Assembly (NCBI GenBank): GCA_900491605.1
Contig: UESW01004013.1
Coordinates: 1,168,092 to 1,232,091 of the forward strand
Direction of reading: 5' to 3'
Length of the DNA: 64,000 nucleotides
From: Calamus simplicifolius
Taxonomy: Eukaryota > Streptophyta > Magnoliopsida > Arecales > Arecaceae
Shown piece by piece: positions 54,801 through 61,850 of this stretch (position 1 is its first letter; every line of letters starts with the position of its first letter). Under the pieces are notes generated by a model, which was not told where the DNA came from, ran no database searches, and saw nothing but the letters and a program-made list of their open reading frames with translations. Made by a program: the position numbers and the translations under genes.

Positions 54801-56555
54801 GCTTGGTTCAAGAGTCAGGGTCCTAGATTATATTATTGATCCTAGATTGGTTGTTTGCAACAGTTTTACAAGAGCCATCTGACCATTAGTCACTTTTTTA
54901 AGATATATGAGCTCTGATACAAATGCTAAGATGTTCCAAAACATCACTAATTTCAAGTAATATTTCACTTTTGATAATGTTGAGTGCTGCATAAATAATC
55001 AGCTTAACCTGTATAGTAACATAACCACTAGATTTCTTGTTGTCCTTAACTCAACTCAACTCATCTTAAGCCTTTTTCCAACTACATTGGATCGGCTATA
55101 TGAATCTGCGTCCTTCACTTTGCTTTATGCAGGATTAAATCAACGTTCAAATTATAAATAGTTATAATTTTTTTTAATTATTTTTTTGTTGTTATCTATC
55201 CTTAACTGTTTTGTTTTACTTCAGGTTGCAGAAGCAGAAGATAAGACTGCTGGGGGCTTACTATTGACGGAGGCTACGAAGGAAAAACCTTCAATTGGGT
55301 TGGTGAGAAAATTCTTCCCCTCTATAGACTATTATTTTAATTACAATGCTAAAATCATTGCCTTGAATACCCGGGAGTTGAAAGGGGCTTTATGATGGTG
55401 TGTGTGTGTATGTATATATATATATTGTTTTTTGGTTTAGAATTAAATTTTTTAGTAGGACAGAAATGTCTTGAGCTATCAATCAGCTTGACAAATCTGA
55501 ATGGCCTGGTAATCTGACAAACAGAAAAAGGGCCTGTTCTCCACTTGTGGGCCCTAAAGTGGAACTGAACAAGAAAAGAGAAATGCCTTGTGCACCGAGT
55601 GCCGTGCGCACAGTGATTCATCTGTATGCACAAGAGACCTAACAAAATTTAATTTTTATGGAGCAAGGCCCGCCGCATGCTAGGTCTCTTGCAGATGGAT
55701 GAATCATCATGCGCGGTGCCCGCCTTCTGCATCACGTGTGGTGCACAAAGCATGTTCCACGAGAAAAATGTGATGCCTAAAAATATTTGAGCTGGGAATG
55801 GGCTTGTATTGTGGTTTATGGCATGCATAAATTTAGTTTATTTGAAGAGCTATGGTGCTTTAACAGCTGGAGCATGAATCCTCCCTCAAACTGCGGAGGC
55901 CTTTATAAAGTGGAGTCCGGTCAGAGGAGGCTCTCTAAGAAATGCATGGAGCCTGGAATGGAGCCCCTGCAGAAGAAAATACCCCTATTTTGTTTGTTAG
56001 GCCCAGGTGGACTGGGCCAGTCTCACTCTTGGATTTCACGTCTTAGTCAACATCAGGTCATGGTATAATGCACATTGAACTGGCGAATTTCTCTAATACG
56101 GTAGCCTTGATGTTGTTGGTCAGGGAACATAGGAGATGACATATGATATTTGTGCACTTTTCATGTGATATTTACGTTGTGCTAGTTTTCCTTCTTGGAT
56201 CTGAGATGCTGTACGATCGGCTGAAGAGCAATAGCGGTGTTAAACATTTAAAAAAAAATTATAAATTATCAAGGGCTTAAACCTTATGTAGGCATTGTAG
56301 CGTATTTTTCTCAGTGACTGTACCCTGCTGTGTCAGTTCTTGATTACGGTACTGAGGTTATTGCATGTCCTTGAACAGGTGGTTGCAGTTGGGCGTGGGC
56401 CACTGGATGAAGAGGGCAAAAGAAAAGCACTAGAGGTCACCCCTGGCAGTACTGTGATGTATTCGAAATATGCTGGAAGTGAATTTAAGAGTGCTGATGG
56501 TTCTGATTACATTGCTTTAAGAGCATCTGATGTGATGGCCATACTCTCTTCTTAG
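30827..56555 (+). CDS. CPN20: Chloroplast 20 kDa co-chaperonin (tandem GroES/Cpn10), split by a 21.7-kb intron
   Basis: Plastid cofactor of Cpn60: it caps the chaperonin cage during folding in the stroma. Five exons: 30827-31012, 32895-33074, 33338-33493, 55225-55302, 56379-56555, all phase 0 with GT/AG ends, giving 62+60+52+26+58 = 258 residues, near the roughly 250 usual for this family. Exon 1 is a transit peptide (MEAVRFSGSG..., rich in Ser, Gly, Arg, poor in acid). GroES domain 1 starts at YTSIKPLGDRILVK with mobile loop EDKTSGGILLP. Domain 2 starts at LKPLNDRVLIK with mobile loop EDKTAGGLLLTE and ends MAILSS. Each half has the VVYSKYAG/VMYSKYAG strand. No stop or shift is seen, so the gene looks functional. 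Intron 3 (33494-55224) interrupts domain 2 and holds El2, El3 and a TRIM. Confidence 0.95.
31795..31995. repeat. Alternating purine-pyrimidine (TG/CA) tract in CPN20 intron 1
   Basis: About 200 bp dominated by atgtatgtg, gcatgtatg, catacatgc and similar words, nearly unbroken purine-pyrimidine alternation. It gives long meaningless open frames on both strands. It is 0.9 kb from the nearest exon. Confidence 0.65.
34150..35010. repeat. Three diverged copies of an intronic segment in CPN20 intron 3
   Basis: Copies near 34165-34330, 34345-34475 (resuming after 34690) and 34790-34975 share, in order, 'gattattc...tttagca', 'agtaacaatgaagc(t/c)', 'aaag-tttttc', 'cctttgcttgtt' and then 'gttgcatagatttctaattg' plus 'atagaactt...atggtattattg'. 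The middle copy is split by the LINE/SINE tail listed next. The copies are diverged and old relative to El2. Confidence 0.6.
34480..34692 (+). mobile_element. RTE-LINE / Au-type SINE 3' end
   Basis: Contains 'cccaagctcgggtaaagga', 'ggtagctgacagccagcg', 'gaagcaaattcatgtagccg' and 'aaaggcttagatgggttgag' followed by ttgagttg-like repeats. These are words I know from the shared 3' tail of plant RTE LINEs and Au SINEs. No coding remains. A reverse-oriented copy lies in the same intron at 55040-55145. Confidence 0.6.
35226..36062 (-). repeat. El2 left (3') LTR
   Basis: 837 bp, begins TGTTGCTGC and ends CCACATCA. It matches the right LTR over its length. The minus-strand TATA box is GGTATAAAAAGGG (about 35444-35456). 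From 35700 to 35990 it is a run of gaggccgag variants. Confidence 0.9.
35698..35995. repeat. GAGGCCGAG minisatellite in El2 LTR
   Basis: About 300 bp of a 6-12 bp unit around gaggccgag, with variants gaggcgggg, gaagccgaat and gaggtccgag. The right LTR has the matching block at 44568-44878. The unit copies differ between the two LTRs, including insertion-deletion changes. Arg/Pro-rich open frames over it are by-products. Confidence 0.85.
36556..37994 (+). pseudogene. El2 antisense extra ORF (aORF)
   Basis: Opposite strand to gag-pol. A clear TATA box (tctataaaagggg, about 36403) lies 150 bp before the ATG at 36556 (MASSSLSCLISDSGG). The basic, Lys/Arg- and Ala-rich N-terminal part changes frame near 36780-36870, then a Pro/Glu-rich acidic segment (37000-37140) follows. 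A canonical intron (GTAAGT 37283 to GGGCAG 37349) leads to a long Ala/Glu/Lys heptad coiled coil (37350-37850) and an acidic end. The intron position equals that in El1's aORF (both resume with an Ala-Leu-Asn run at the coiled coil). It lacks the WRNLIGFIS-like part seen in El1. The cellular role is unknown. Confidence 0.65.
38370..38570. repeat. Short tandem repeats between El2 aORF and integrase
   Basis: A unit of about 27-30 bp around 'gacgcggagtcgaacgagtg', with variants 'gatgcagagtcgaacttgtg' and 'gacgcgagtcgggcttcagc', about seven copies. It is in the same relative place as El1's 64-bp array but unrelated in sequence. Confidence 0.75.
38710..39907 (-). pseudogene. El2 integrase
   Basis: The minus strand shows the zinc-binding end (QGYYWPTTREDAAELVRKCD, CQQHANI) at about 39640-39540 and the late core (LWAYHTMPQTPTEETPFSLV, FGSEAVIPMEIG) at about 39110-39010. 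It ends with a GPYRVTDVLHPE strand near 38730. The centre around 39160-39500 is in shifted frames. The motifs are those of plant gypsy integrases without a chromodomain, as expected for Tat. Confidence 0.8.
39977..40860 (-). pseudogene. El2 RNase H region
   Basis: The RT-linked RNase H is in the frame 40823-40455 (YTSKVLHDAETRYSRVEKII, LRPYFQAHPIVV). A second, cellular-like RNase H is in the frame 40510-39977 (WILHVDGTSNSQGSGAGLIL; NQTEYEALLLGVRLA; FIDSQLVSDQIKG), with the Asp/Glu/Asp ligands present. The twin arrangement matches El1. Confidence 0.8.
40861..41929 (-). pseudogene. El2 reverse transcriptase
   Basis: The 5' part is in the frame 41929-41477 (RLNIKPRCRPVRQKKRSFAP, IRKLEAAGHIREV). 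The palm follows in the frame 41473-41012 (DAFSRYNQIKMNPMDEEATS, VMPFGLKNTGATYQRLMN, then the catalytic box VYMDDILTKS, then GFMVTRRGIEANP). A frame change near 41470-41530 splits fingers from palm. The YMDD box is intact. Confidence 0.85.
41936..42475 (-). pseudogene. El2 protease
   Basis: One minus-strand frame of 179 residues. The active site is ILADSGSSVDVLSYDAF, with DSG, near 42300. MGFTGDSVRVEG and a VVHILLAYNAILGRPGLN helix-strand end follow, the usual Ty3 protease pattern. It sits between gag and RT in the expected order. Confidence 0.85.
42504..44010 (-). pseudogene. El2 gag
   Basis: Starts MVVTRAQETSTSQAAERL at 44010, about 50 bases inside the PBS. A Ser/Arg-rich basic region follows (HSDRSRRRRGEKETRY), then the capsid core (SDHLESYKVFMQVQGATDS at about 43340; MADSLFAVQQKCGETLKDFV at 43154). 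It ends with a zinc knuckle variant CQYHRDYGHDTEDC near 42665-42624. Frame changes near 43393 and 43150-43210 break it. Confidence 0.85.
44061..44080 (-). other. El2 primer-binding site
   Basis: On the minus strand, just inside the right LTR: TGGCGCGCCAGGTAGGGGG. It has the same TGGCGC start and spacing as in El1, supporting a common primer tRNA class; the tRNA itself was not identified. Confidence 0.65.
44084..44947 (-). repeat. El2 right (5') LTR
   Basis: 864 bp, ends CCATATCA at the TSD. Its inner end reads TATGCTGCC where the left LTR has TGTTGCTGC, a small difference at the terminal TG. The minus-strand TATA box is GGTATAAAAAGGG (about 44305-44317). It contains the GAGGCCGAG block at 44568-44878. 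Confidence 0.9.
44980..47110 (+). repeat. El3 left (5') LTR
   Basis: 2,131 bp, starts TGTAATCCCC and ends GCGTGACA. TATA box at 45103-45111 (ctataaaag). A GC-rich island (about 45290-45900) holds CCGGCGG-type words and is followed by two copies of 'cgaaacagggggcaacaata' (left copy 45907, right copy 45939, approximate). A 15-bp minisatellite occupies 46465-46585. Confidence 0.9.
46465..46585. repeat. ACATGACAGATTATC minisatellite in El3 LTR
   Basis: About eight copies of a 15-bp unit (cacatgacagattatc, variants with attctc and attgtc). The right LTR has the matching block at 53548-53672 with different copy variants (catatgacagattctc and so on). Confidence 0.85.
47117..47135 (+). other. El3 primer-binding site (initiator-Met type)
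   Basis: Seven bases after the left LTR: tgtatcagagcctggtta, close to the TGGTATCAGAGCC word complementary to the 3' end of plant initiator tRNA-Met, used by most chromoviruses. One G is missing, so priming may be impaired. Confidence 0.75.
47294..48480 (+). pseudogene. El3 gag
   Basis: ATG at 47294 (MARRTRSR) meets a TAA after eight codons, and further stops and frame changes follow. Recognisable parts: a Pro/Thr/Gln-rich linker (47515-47600), a capsid core from about 47630 (FADFKKFAPAPFSGSTNPVD, AEQWVRDMKKAF), then FFNKYFPRSVQRQMESKFIK and YEAEFTRLARFAPNIV (47860-48000). A CCHC-like region CIHCGNSHPGKPC and CFVCEKIDH lies near 48255-48340. It is non-functional as it stands. Confidence 0.8.
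48600..49800 (+). pseudogene. El3 protease and reverse transcriptase
   Basis: The protease site LIDPGATHSFI lies near 48640, and a conserved FFDVILGMDWLASYHALVDC follows at about 48845. The long frame 48757-49725 then gives the RT: LPPDREVEFSIDLVPGTGPI, RMAPAELKELKNQL, LFVKKDGSLRLCIDYWGINK (usually DYR; here Trp), KIDLRSGYHQL, VMPFGLTNAPAAFMDLMN and the catalytic VVFIDDILIYSK. A TGA at 49723-49725 and a TAG near 49751 end the frame early in the thumb. Confidence 0.9.
49801..50800 (+). pseudogene. El3 RT thumb/connection and RNase H
   Basis: The frame 49808-50230 carries EAIISWSRPSNVAEIKSFLG, LAGYYCKFVENFS and the RNase H start FTIYTDAFRKGLGCVLMQ. It is interrupted by a stop at about 50230. 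The frame 50257-50802 continues YTDHKSLKYIFTQKELNLRQ, RRWLELLKDYD and GKANVVADALSRKS, the standard chromovirus RNase H end and tether, followed by the first part of the integrase zinc domain (SSYTVHPGGTKMYRDLK). Confidence 0.85.
50802..52013 (+). pseudogene. El3 integrase with chromodomain-like C-terminus
   Basis: The zinc-binding half is shifted against the core: 50820-50870 in another frame would give the CLVCQRVKVEN segment. The core runs MDFVTGLPKTPKSNDAVWVI, VSDRDIRFVSQFWKSLH and YHPQSDGQSERTIQILEDML, with the D, D and E catalytic residues present. A 30-bp tandem duplication (51549-51608) doubles LEFQIGDHVF just after the core. The GPFEILSRVGEVAYSLALP module and a chromodomain (VQIVDRKDQVLRRRTIPYVK, VQWSNHSEREATWELEEEM) end the protein at 52013. 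Confidence 0.9.
52128..52144 (+). other. El3 polypurine tract
   Basis: The purine run aaggaggagagaa ends a few bases before the right LTR start TGTAATCCCC, the expected position of the plus-strand primer. Confidence 0.75.
52145..54198 (+). repeat. El3 right (3') LTR
   Basis: 2,054 bp, same ends as the left LTR, and shorter mainly because it lacks part of the GC-rich island and the duplicated 'cgaaacagggggcaacaata' block (compare 45790-45965 with 52985-53050). The TATA box is at about 52271. The minisatellite is at 53548-53672. Confidence 0.9.
54208..54773 (+). mobile_element. TRIM (terminal-repeat retrotransposon in miniature)
   Basis: Two 188-bp direct repeats (54208-54395 and 54586-54773) start TGTGATGCCCC and end GTTACA or ATTACA. 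Between them lie only 190 bp: a PBS-like word ggtatcagagccatgc (54400-54415, initiator-Met type) right after the left repeat and a polypurine run taagggggtaga (54572-54583) just before the right one. There is no coding region. It begins 9 bases after El3's right LTR. No clean TSD: TAAAT on the left, GCTTC on the right. Confidence 0.85.
55040..55145 (-). mobile_element. RTE-LINE / Au-type SINE 3' tail, reverse orientation
   Basis: Reverse complement gives gattcatatagccgatcc, aatgtagttggaaaaaggc and ttaagatgagttgagttgag, matching the tail at 34620-34692 but in opposite orientation. It lies about 80 bp before CPN20 exon 4. Confidence 0.65.
55588..55748. repeat. Foldback (MITE-like) element in CPN20 intron 4
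   Basis: Ends are TTGTGCACC (55588-55596) and GGTGCACAA (55740-55748). Inside, 'gattcatctgtatgcacaag' plus 'agacctaac' on the left pairs imperfectly with 'gctaggtctcttgcagatgg' plus 'atgaatcatcatgc' on the right (55677-55713). The whole 161 bp can fold on itself. No clear TSD was seen. Confidence 0.6.
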
Positions 56556-57854
56556 CAAGGGATCAACCAGCCTTTTTTCTTTGTTGATTTCAATTTGGGG
56601 AGAGAGTAATCAGCCATCGTATGTGGCATTCTGTTGCAGAATAGATGTGGGTGCAGAGCAGTTGCACCTTACCTGCGGTGGTGCTACATCAATTATGAAA
56701 TTTATGGCCTTTGGAACTGGGAAAATTTGTTAAATTATTAAACTCGTATGGAGTGAGTTAATTATAAACTTAGTTTTCTTCTTTGGAGTGAGTAAATTAA
56801 ACTAATACATGTAGCTATTAAAGAGGCCAGTCCTGACTGCCAATCTGCTGCTGTGTTGTCTTGAAAGAGGTGGGAGGGGGAAAGGTGGGAGACCTGACAT
56901 GTAGAGGGAGGTTAGAGTGAGAAAAATGGGTGACTAAGATAGATGTGATATTAAGAAGTGTTCTTCACTACATGTCCGTTCATGAATCAAAAAACCAACC
57001 TCCATCTTTGCCCCGAGTTGTCCATTGTGCAAGTTCATCGGAGTAAGCAAAATTGAGTCTGGTTTAGCTATAGCTGTTGTGCGCTGGATATGATACGATG
57101 GATGTCAAAGAGAAACAAACATGAAATGGATGACACCAGAAAGCTTATGAACAATTTATCTCGACATGGGTTGTCATCATCATATAATAGCTTTTGTTGC
57201 TAAACATTTTTATTTTTATTTTTAGGTCCAACCCAACCCAGCTATCCTAGACTTTCCTTTTTCCAGTAAATGCTAGTATCTTTAATGGAATTACAATGCA
57301 ATGCAATAAAGAAAGGAAGAGTGCCAACAAAACCATTCATTGAGACCAGGAAATAAAGCAAGAAGGAAATTTAAGGGTATCAGTCCAAAAAATTAAAAAA
57401 ATAAAATTACAGCCTCAGTTTCCATGAATATTTCTACAATTAAAAAGTCAGATATCCATATATATATATATGATTACACGTGCTTCACACAGGACACCGG
57501 ATGGTGATTTGGTAATATTTTCAATCTTCTGAAAAATGCATCCGAACGTGCTCAGTATAACCGCTAGAAGCAAGCAAAATATTTTTTTTTTATCGATAGC
57601 CTACTTAAAAATACATTAAGATCCAATGTTACATATCAAGAGAGTGAAAAGTACAAAAAAATTTCTCAGCAGCAGCACCGTTGTTCAGATTCAGCTTATC
57701 TGCCTTGCATTTTACACTATAAAAACTATAACCGATATATATTTAATTGGCAGGACAAAACTCCTGCCATATAGCAGGCAAACATACAGCAAGATATGAA
57801 ATGCAGTTAATCTCTGGAATCATGACACAATACCAATAAATTAATCCCAGAGGG
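56556..57854. other. Intergenic region between convergent CPN20 and the propeller gene
   Basis: Contains the CPN20 3' UTR (to about 56770-56800) and the minus-strand 3' UTR of the propeller gene. Nothing else coding is seen. A short (TA)n run lies at about 57460-57471. Confidence 0.5.
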
Positions 57855-60196
57855 CTAATTGGACCACACATGTATCAAACCTTGCTTGTTGCCGGTATAG
57901 ATCTCATTCCTATCCTCATCATAGAACAAAGCTGTGACATCTTCAAGTGCTTCCCGGACAGTGCTCTGGATAGAAGATCGGCCTGTGTCGCCTCTTCTAC
58001 GAGGACTGATCTGAAGTGCAGGATCACTAGCACATATCTTGGCAATGCACTTTCCTGTTAAGATGTTGCTCATGTTGATGGAGCCAACAGCAGAAACTGC
58101 AGGGGAAGCAGTTCCTTGAGATAAGATCCTACCAAAATTTAATGAAGCTACATACACCGTAACTGAAGCAAACAATTTTTAAATTGGAAGAAGCAACTCA
58201 AGTACCTTCCCCATCATCTTCACACCCTTCCTCGGCTTTGCAGTAGGAGATTATCAGATCCTGGTCGCTGGTGATGTAGATGTTATTGGTATTACAATCA
58301 GGATGCCACAGCAAATGGTCTTCAAAGGAGGTGACCAGCTCTCCACGGAAATTCCATACAGCAACGGTCCTGTTTCTGAATGTCAAGAAAAGGTGATTCT
58401 CATACAGAAAGATGAATGCTGAAGGAGTCATGAACTGGGTCTTGCTAACTTCAGTCAATTCAGAATTCCTCACCTGTTCGGCAGTTTAAAGATTGTCACT
58501 CTTAAAAATGGTATGCATATATGTTAAAATGAACTAGAAGAAAAGGCAAGTTCCACTTACATCAAGGATCTGGAGGTTCTCAGTTTCTTGCTTGACCAGA
58601 AGCTTCTCATTGAACTGCTCGATAAAGTCAACCTTTTTATTCCGATGCAACAAGTGATTGAAAGATTTTAAAACTGTTCCATCTTCAATTGAGAGTATCG
58701 TCAATGGAACATAACCAGGAGTTCTTTGGAATATTAAAAGCATGATTCCTGGACTGTCATTGCAAAGTGTTATCTAGAGATTAGAAGATGTGAGAACTGA
58801 TACATATCAAGCCTACGCCTGTGATGAACCCACAAAAGACCTAATTCTTAAGAAAGAAGAAATGAACCTGATTTTTATCTCCTGAACATTCTTATCCGAT
58901 ATCGAATACAAAAAGTTGTAGTTCTTTAGGTCAAAGACCTTGTAGATGCTGCAAATACAAAACCCTCTAATTATCTAAATCATAGCAGGACAACCAGAGA
59001 AAGAAGATAGCTTACCCATCCTGAGCTGAATATGTTAGTACTTTGCCATTTACATCATCGAATTCAACAAAACCAGGCCACTTAAGAGACTCAGTTTCAA
59101 AAGAGGGAATCCAGCATTTAATTGATTCCTCCTGATGTACCTGCAGGATTTTTTTTTTTTTTTTTTTTTTAGAAAAAAGGTCAAGAAAAGACAGCCCTAA
59201 AGCTTCTCAGCTTCAGCTTCAAGAATTTAGTATGGACTGCTCATATATAAAGGCTGCAGTGGCATTAAAACTTTGGGGCACAATAAATAGTCGCTACGCA
59301 TCATGCAAATAGTCATTACTACCTATTTATGGCTCCATCAGCTTTCCAACCAAAATTACCATACAAATTTGCAGTCCAGACTCCCATTAAAAGTCAAAGT
59401 AAAAGGACAGCAAAGAGAGGGAGGAAAGGGACCTTATCAAATTTTTCTATGAAAGCAAACGCAGTCTATAAATCAAATACCCCTCTCTGGGACTTTTGAA
59501 AAGGAAACTGGTTGTTAAAATTTTTAAAATTGGTATGTTCAACAACTTCTTCAACTGTACAGATTTGAATTTTTCAGTGCCAATATGAGTTATAGTGTCT
59601 TATCCATCATTCAGTATACTGACTGATTATGTGGTTTTAACTTTTTGCAAATGTAAAACTTCCATTGATACATGATTATGTCACCATGTCACAGTCAAGA
59701 TAAAAATGGGGAACAAACATTTTTTCACTAATTTTGGGTTTAAGTTTGAAGCCAGTGAAGAAAAAATAAATTCACAACAATCTTTTGTTCACAATGCATG
59801 AATTAAGCTTCTTACTCTATTGGAGTTGTCCTGCATTTCAAGGAACTGAAGTGGTCTGATGCATAAACTGACACCGTGATAAGTGAATCATTGTTCTTGT
59901 TATAAAAGAGACTTCTAATTACTTCATCTGGGCTGATGTTCAAGAAGCAAATGCGTTTGTTTGTTGCTGTCAATAGAAAACACAAGATGCAATGACAATC
60001 AGATTGATCTCGAGTTTCAACATATAACTGCAAACATAGAAATCTTACTCCGACTAAAAGCAGCACAGAGGCCCGATTGTGCAAGAGCAAATATAACATC
60101 CTTTGCTGCAACAATCTCAATGATTTTGGATCTTTTCTTAAGAAATTGTAATTTTAGAAACCAGTTGACATTATGATCATAGGTGTCAAACTCCTC
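57855..60196 (-). CDS. Plant beta-propeller (WD40-like) protein, 3' part
   Basis: Unnamed conserved plant protein; exact role not recognised. Seven minus-strand exons fit splice signals: 60196-60049, 59966-59816, 59140-59016, 58948-58868, 58753-58561, 58473-58206, 58096-57855. Repeated blade strands can be read: SKIIEIVAAKDVIFALAQSG, KRICFLNISPDEVIRSLFYN, VLTYSAQDGIYKVFDLKNY, RNRTVAVWNFRGELVTSFED, TALFYDEDRNEIYTGNKQGL and a final IHVWSN, the WD-like end of a blade. Phases agree at all joins except exon 59140-59016, which is one base short; an A-run of four at 59099-59102 is the likely site. The 5' exons are not resolved; a protein-like frame at 60350-60500 (VIDFSYEQIVKQLVVMESLS) could be one. 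The gene is therefore partial here. Confidence 0.75.
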
Positions 60197-60507
60197 CTGC
60201 ATAACCAAAACAAAACACTTTAATTTTATTTGATTAAAATAATTTAATATTAAGCAATTGACAATTAACATACATGAGGTAAGATTTGCAACATAAGAAT
60301 TGGATGCTAATAGATGTGAAAAAAAAAAGGTCCACCACATACATTACTTAATAAAATAAACTTAGTCATAATAATGGATCCTAAAAGTTGATCATCTGCC
60401 TGATAGTTTGAAAAACAATTGAAGTCTGACAATGATTCCATGACAACCAACTGCTTGACTATTTGTTCATAGGAAAAGTCAATTACAACATTGGCAACCA
60501 TTTGAGA

Positions 60508-60541
60508 TATATATATATATATATATGTGCGCGCGCGCGCC
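60508..60541. repeat. (AT)n(GC)n microsatellite
   Basis: About eleven AT units pass through TG into five or six GC units, an unbroken purine-pyrimidine alternation of more than 30 bp. Such tracts can adopt Z-DNA and are often length-variable. Confidence 0.8.
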
Positions 60542-61496
60542 ACCCCTTAAAAAAGCTTTTTTCATGTTTTGCATAGATTTTAGTAGTGAAGAGTAACAAG
60601 ACTTGAACATATTTAAAACCTTACTGATTTTTGCATAATATTCGACATGCTAATTTAGTATATATGTTGTAAAGCTGAAAGGGTTCGGACCATAAAATCA
60701 ACAACTTTTCCTTTATGCCACCTGTACAAGTAAATTAAATAGCTTTTAAAGTTTTATGGCACATGTAAAGGGAAATTAAATAGCTTCTACGTGTTATTAT
60801 CTAAGTGTGAAAGCAAAGCATGAGGCTGTCAAGGAGAACAGAGCCTTTTTACAAAAGGACTTCATCTTTTTTTTAAATTTACAGTTTCAAATTAATTAAT
60901 TCATTTTTAAAATTTAGAAATATTTTTATTCAATACATGCATTTTATTTACCGTATCCTTATTCTTAAATTTAAAACCAATAATTTTAATAATATAAAAT
61001 TGAAAAAAGTCTCCATTTTTCTATTTATCTTATCAATCACACCAGCACCAATGCATTGCATGGGCATATGCCTAGTTGATTTTAATTCCTTTTGTTACAT
61101 AACCATCTACTTTTAAGGAAATCGACAAAGAAAGAAGAATTGACTCTCCATAACAGGTTTAGTTAAACATAGATCTCTACTCCATTAATGATAGCCTAAC
61201 ATGGTGATACTAAAGGTGACACCACTCCATAACAGGAAATTGATGCCACAACTCCAATATAGAATAATACAGTGATACGTCTACATGCCATTATTTGTGT
61301 TTACATGTATTGATGTATGCTACTAAAGGTTAATATTGCCTGCTGCCCATAATTATATAAAACGGAAAACATCAATTAAGACAGTTTTAAACTACAAATG
61401 TTTTTTTTAATTAAAAGCATCCATATTAACACCAAGTGATAGTGGTAAAACTAATTTAACATAAAACCTAGCTCAAATATTTAGATAGTACTATAA

Positions 61497-61850
61497 AACA
61501 ACAACAACAAAGCCTTAATTTAAACTAATTGGAGCCAGCTATATGAATCATTTTTCTCCATTCAGCTTGATTTTGAGTCAGTTTTTTTTTTGTAAGATAC
61601 AAAGATTTTAAATCTTTCTTTATCACTTTCTCTCATGTAATTTTCGGTCTACCTTTACCTCTTTTTTCTTCTACATGTATCAAGTCACTTCTTCGTAGAT
61701 ATGCTCAAACAGTACGATATTATTAAAACTTCTTAGATATGGCCATTCTACTCGAACTTGTCGTCTGAACTTCACGATTTGTTTACATCTAAAGTTGTTG
61801 CAAATCTTATTTCTACAGCCAACAACAAAATATGGTAATTAGATGGCAAA
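61497..61850 (-). mobile_element. RTE-type LINE 3' remnant, reverse orientation
   Basis: Starts with caacaacaacaa on the plus strand, followed by 'agccttaatttaaactaatt', 'ggagccagctatatgaatc' and then 'gatatggccattctactcg'. This is the layout of plant RTE LINE 3' ends read backwards: a (TTG)n tail, the conserved 'ggctatatgaatc' motif and the C-terminal coding remains. It is diverged and has no open frame. Confidence 0.6.

Noticed and set aside
59140..59175. Poly-T run as evidence for a processed insertion in the propeller gene
   Set aside because: A T-run beside an acceptor site on the minus strand reads as poly-A there; no TSD or inserted body is visible.
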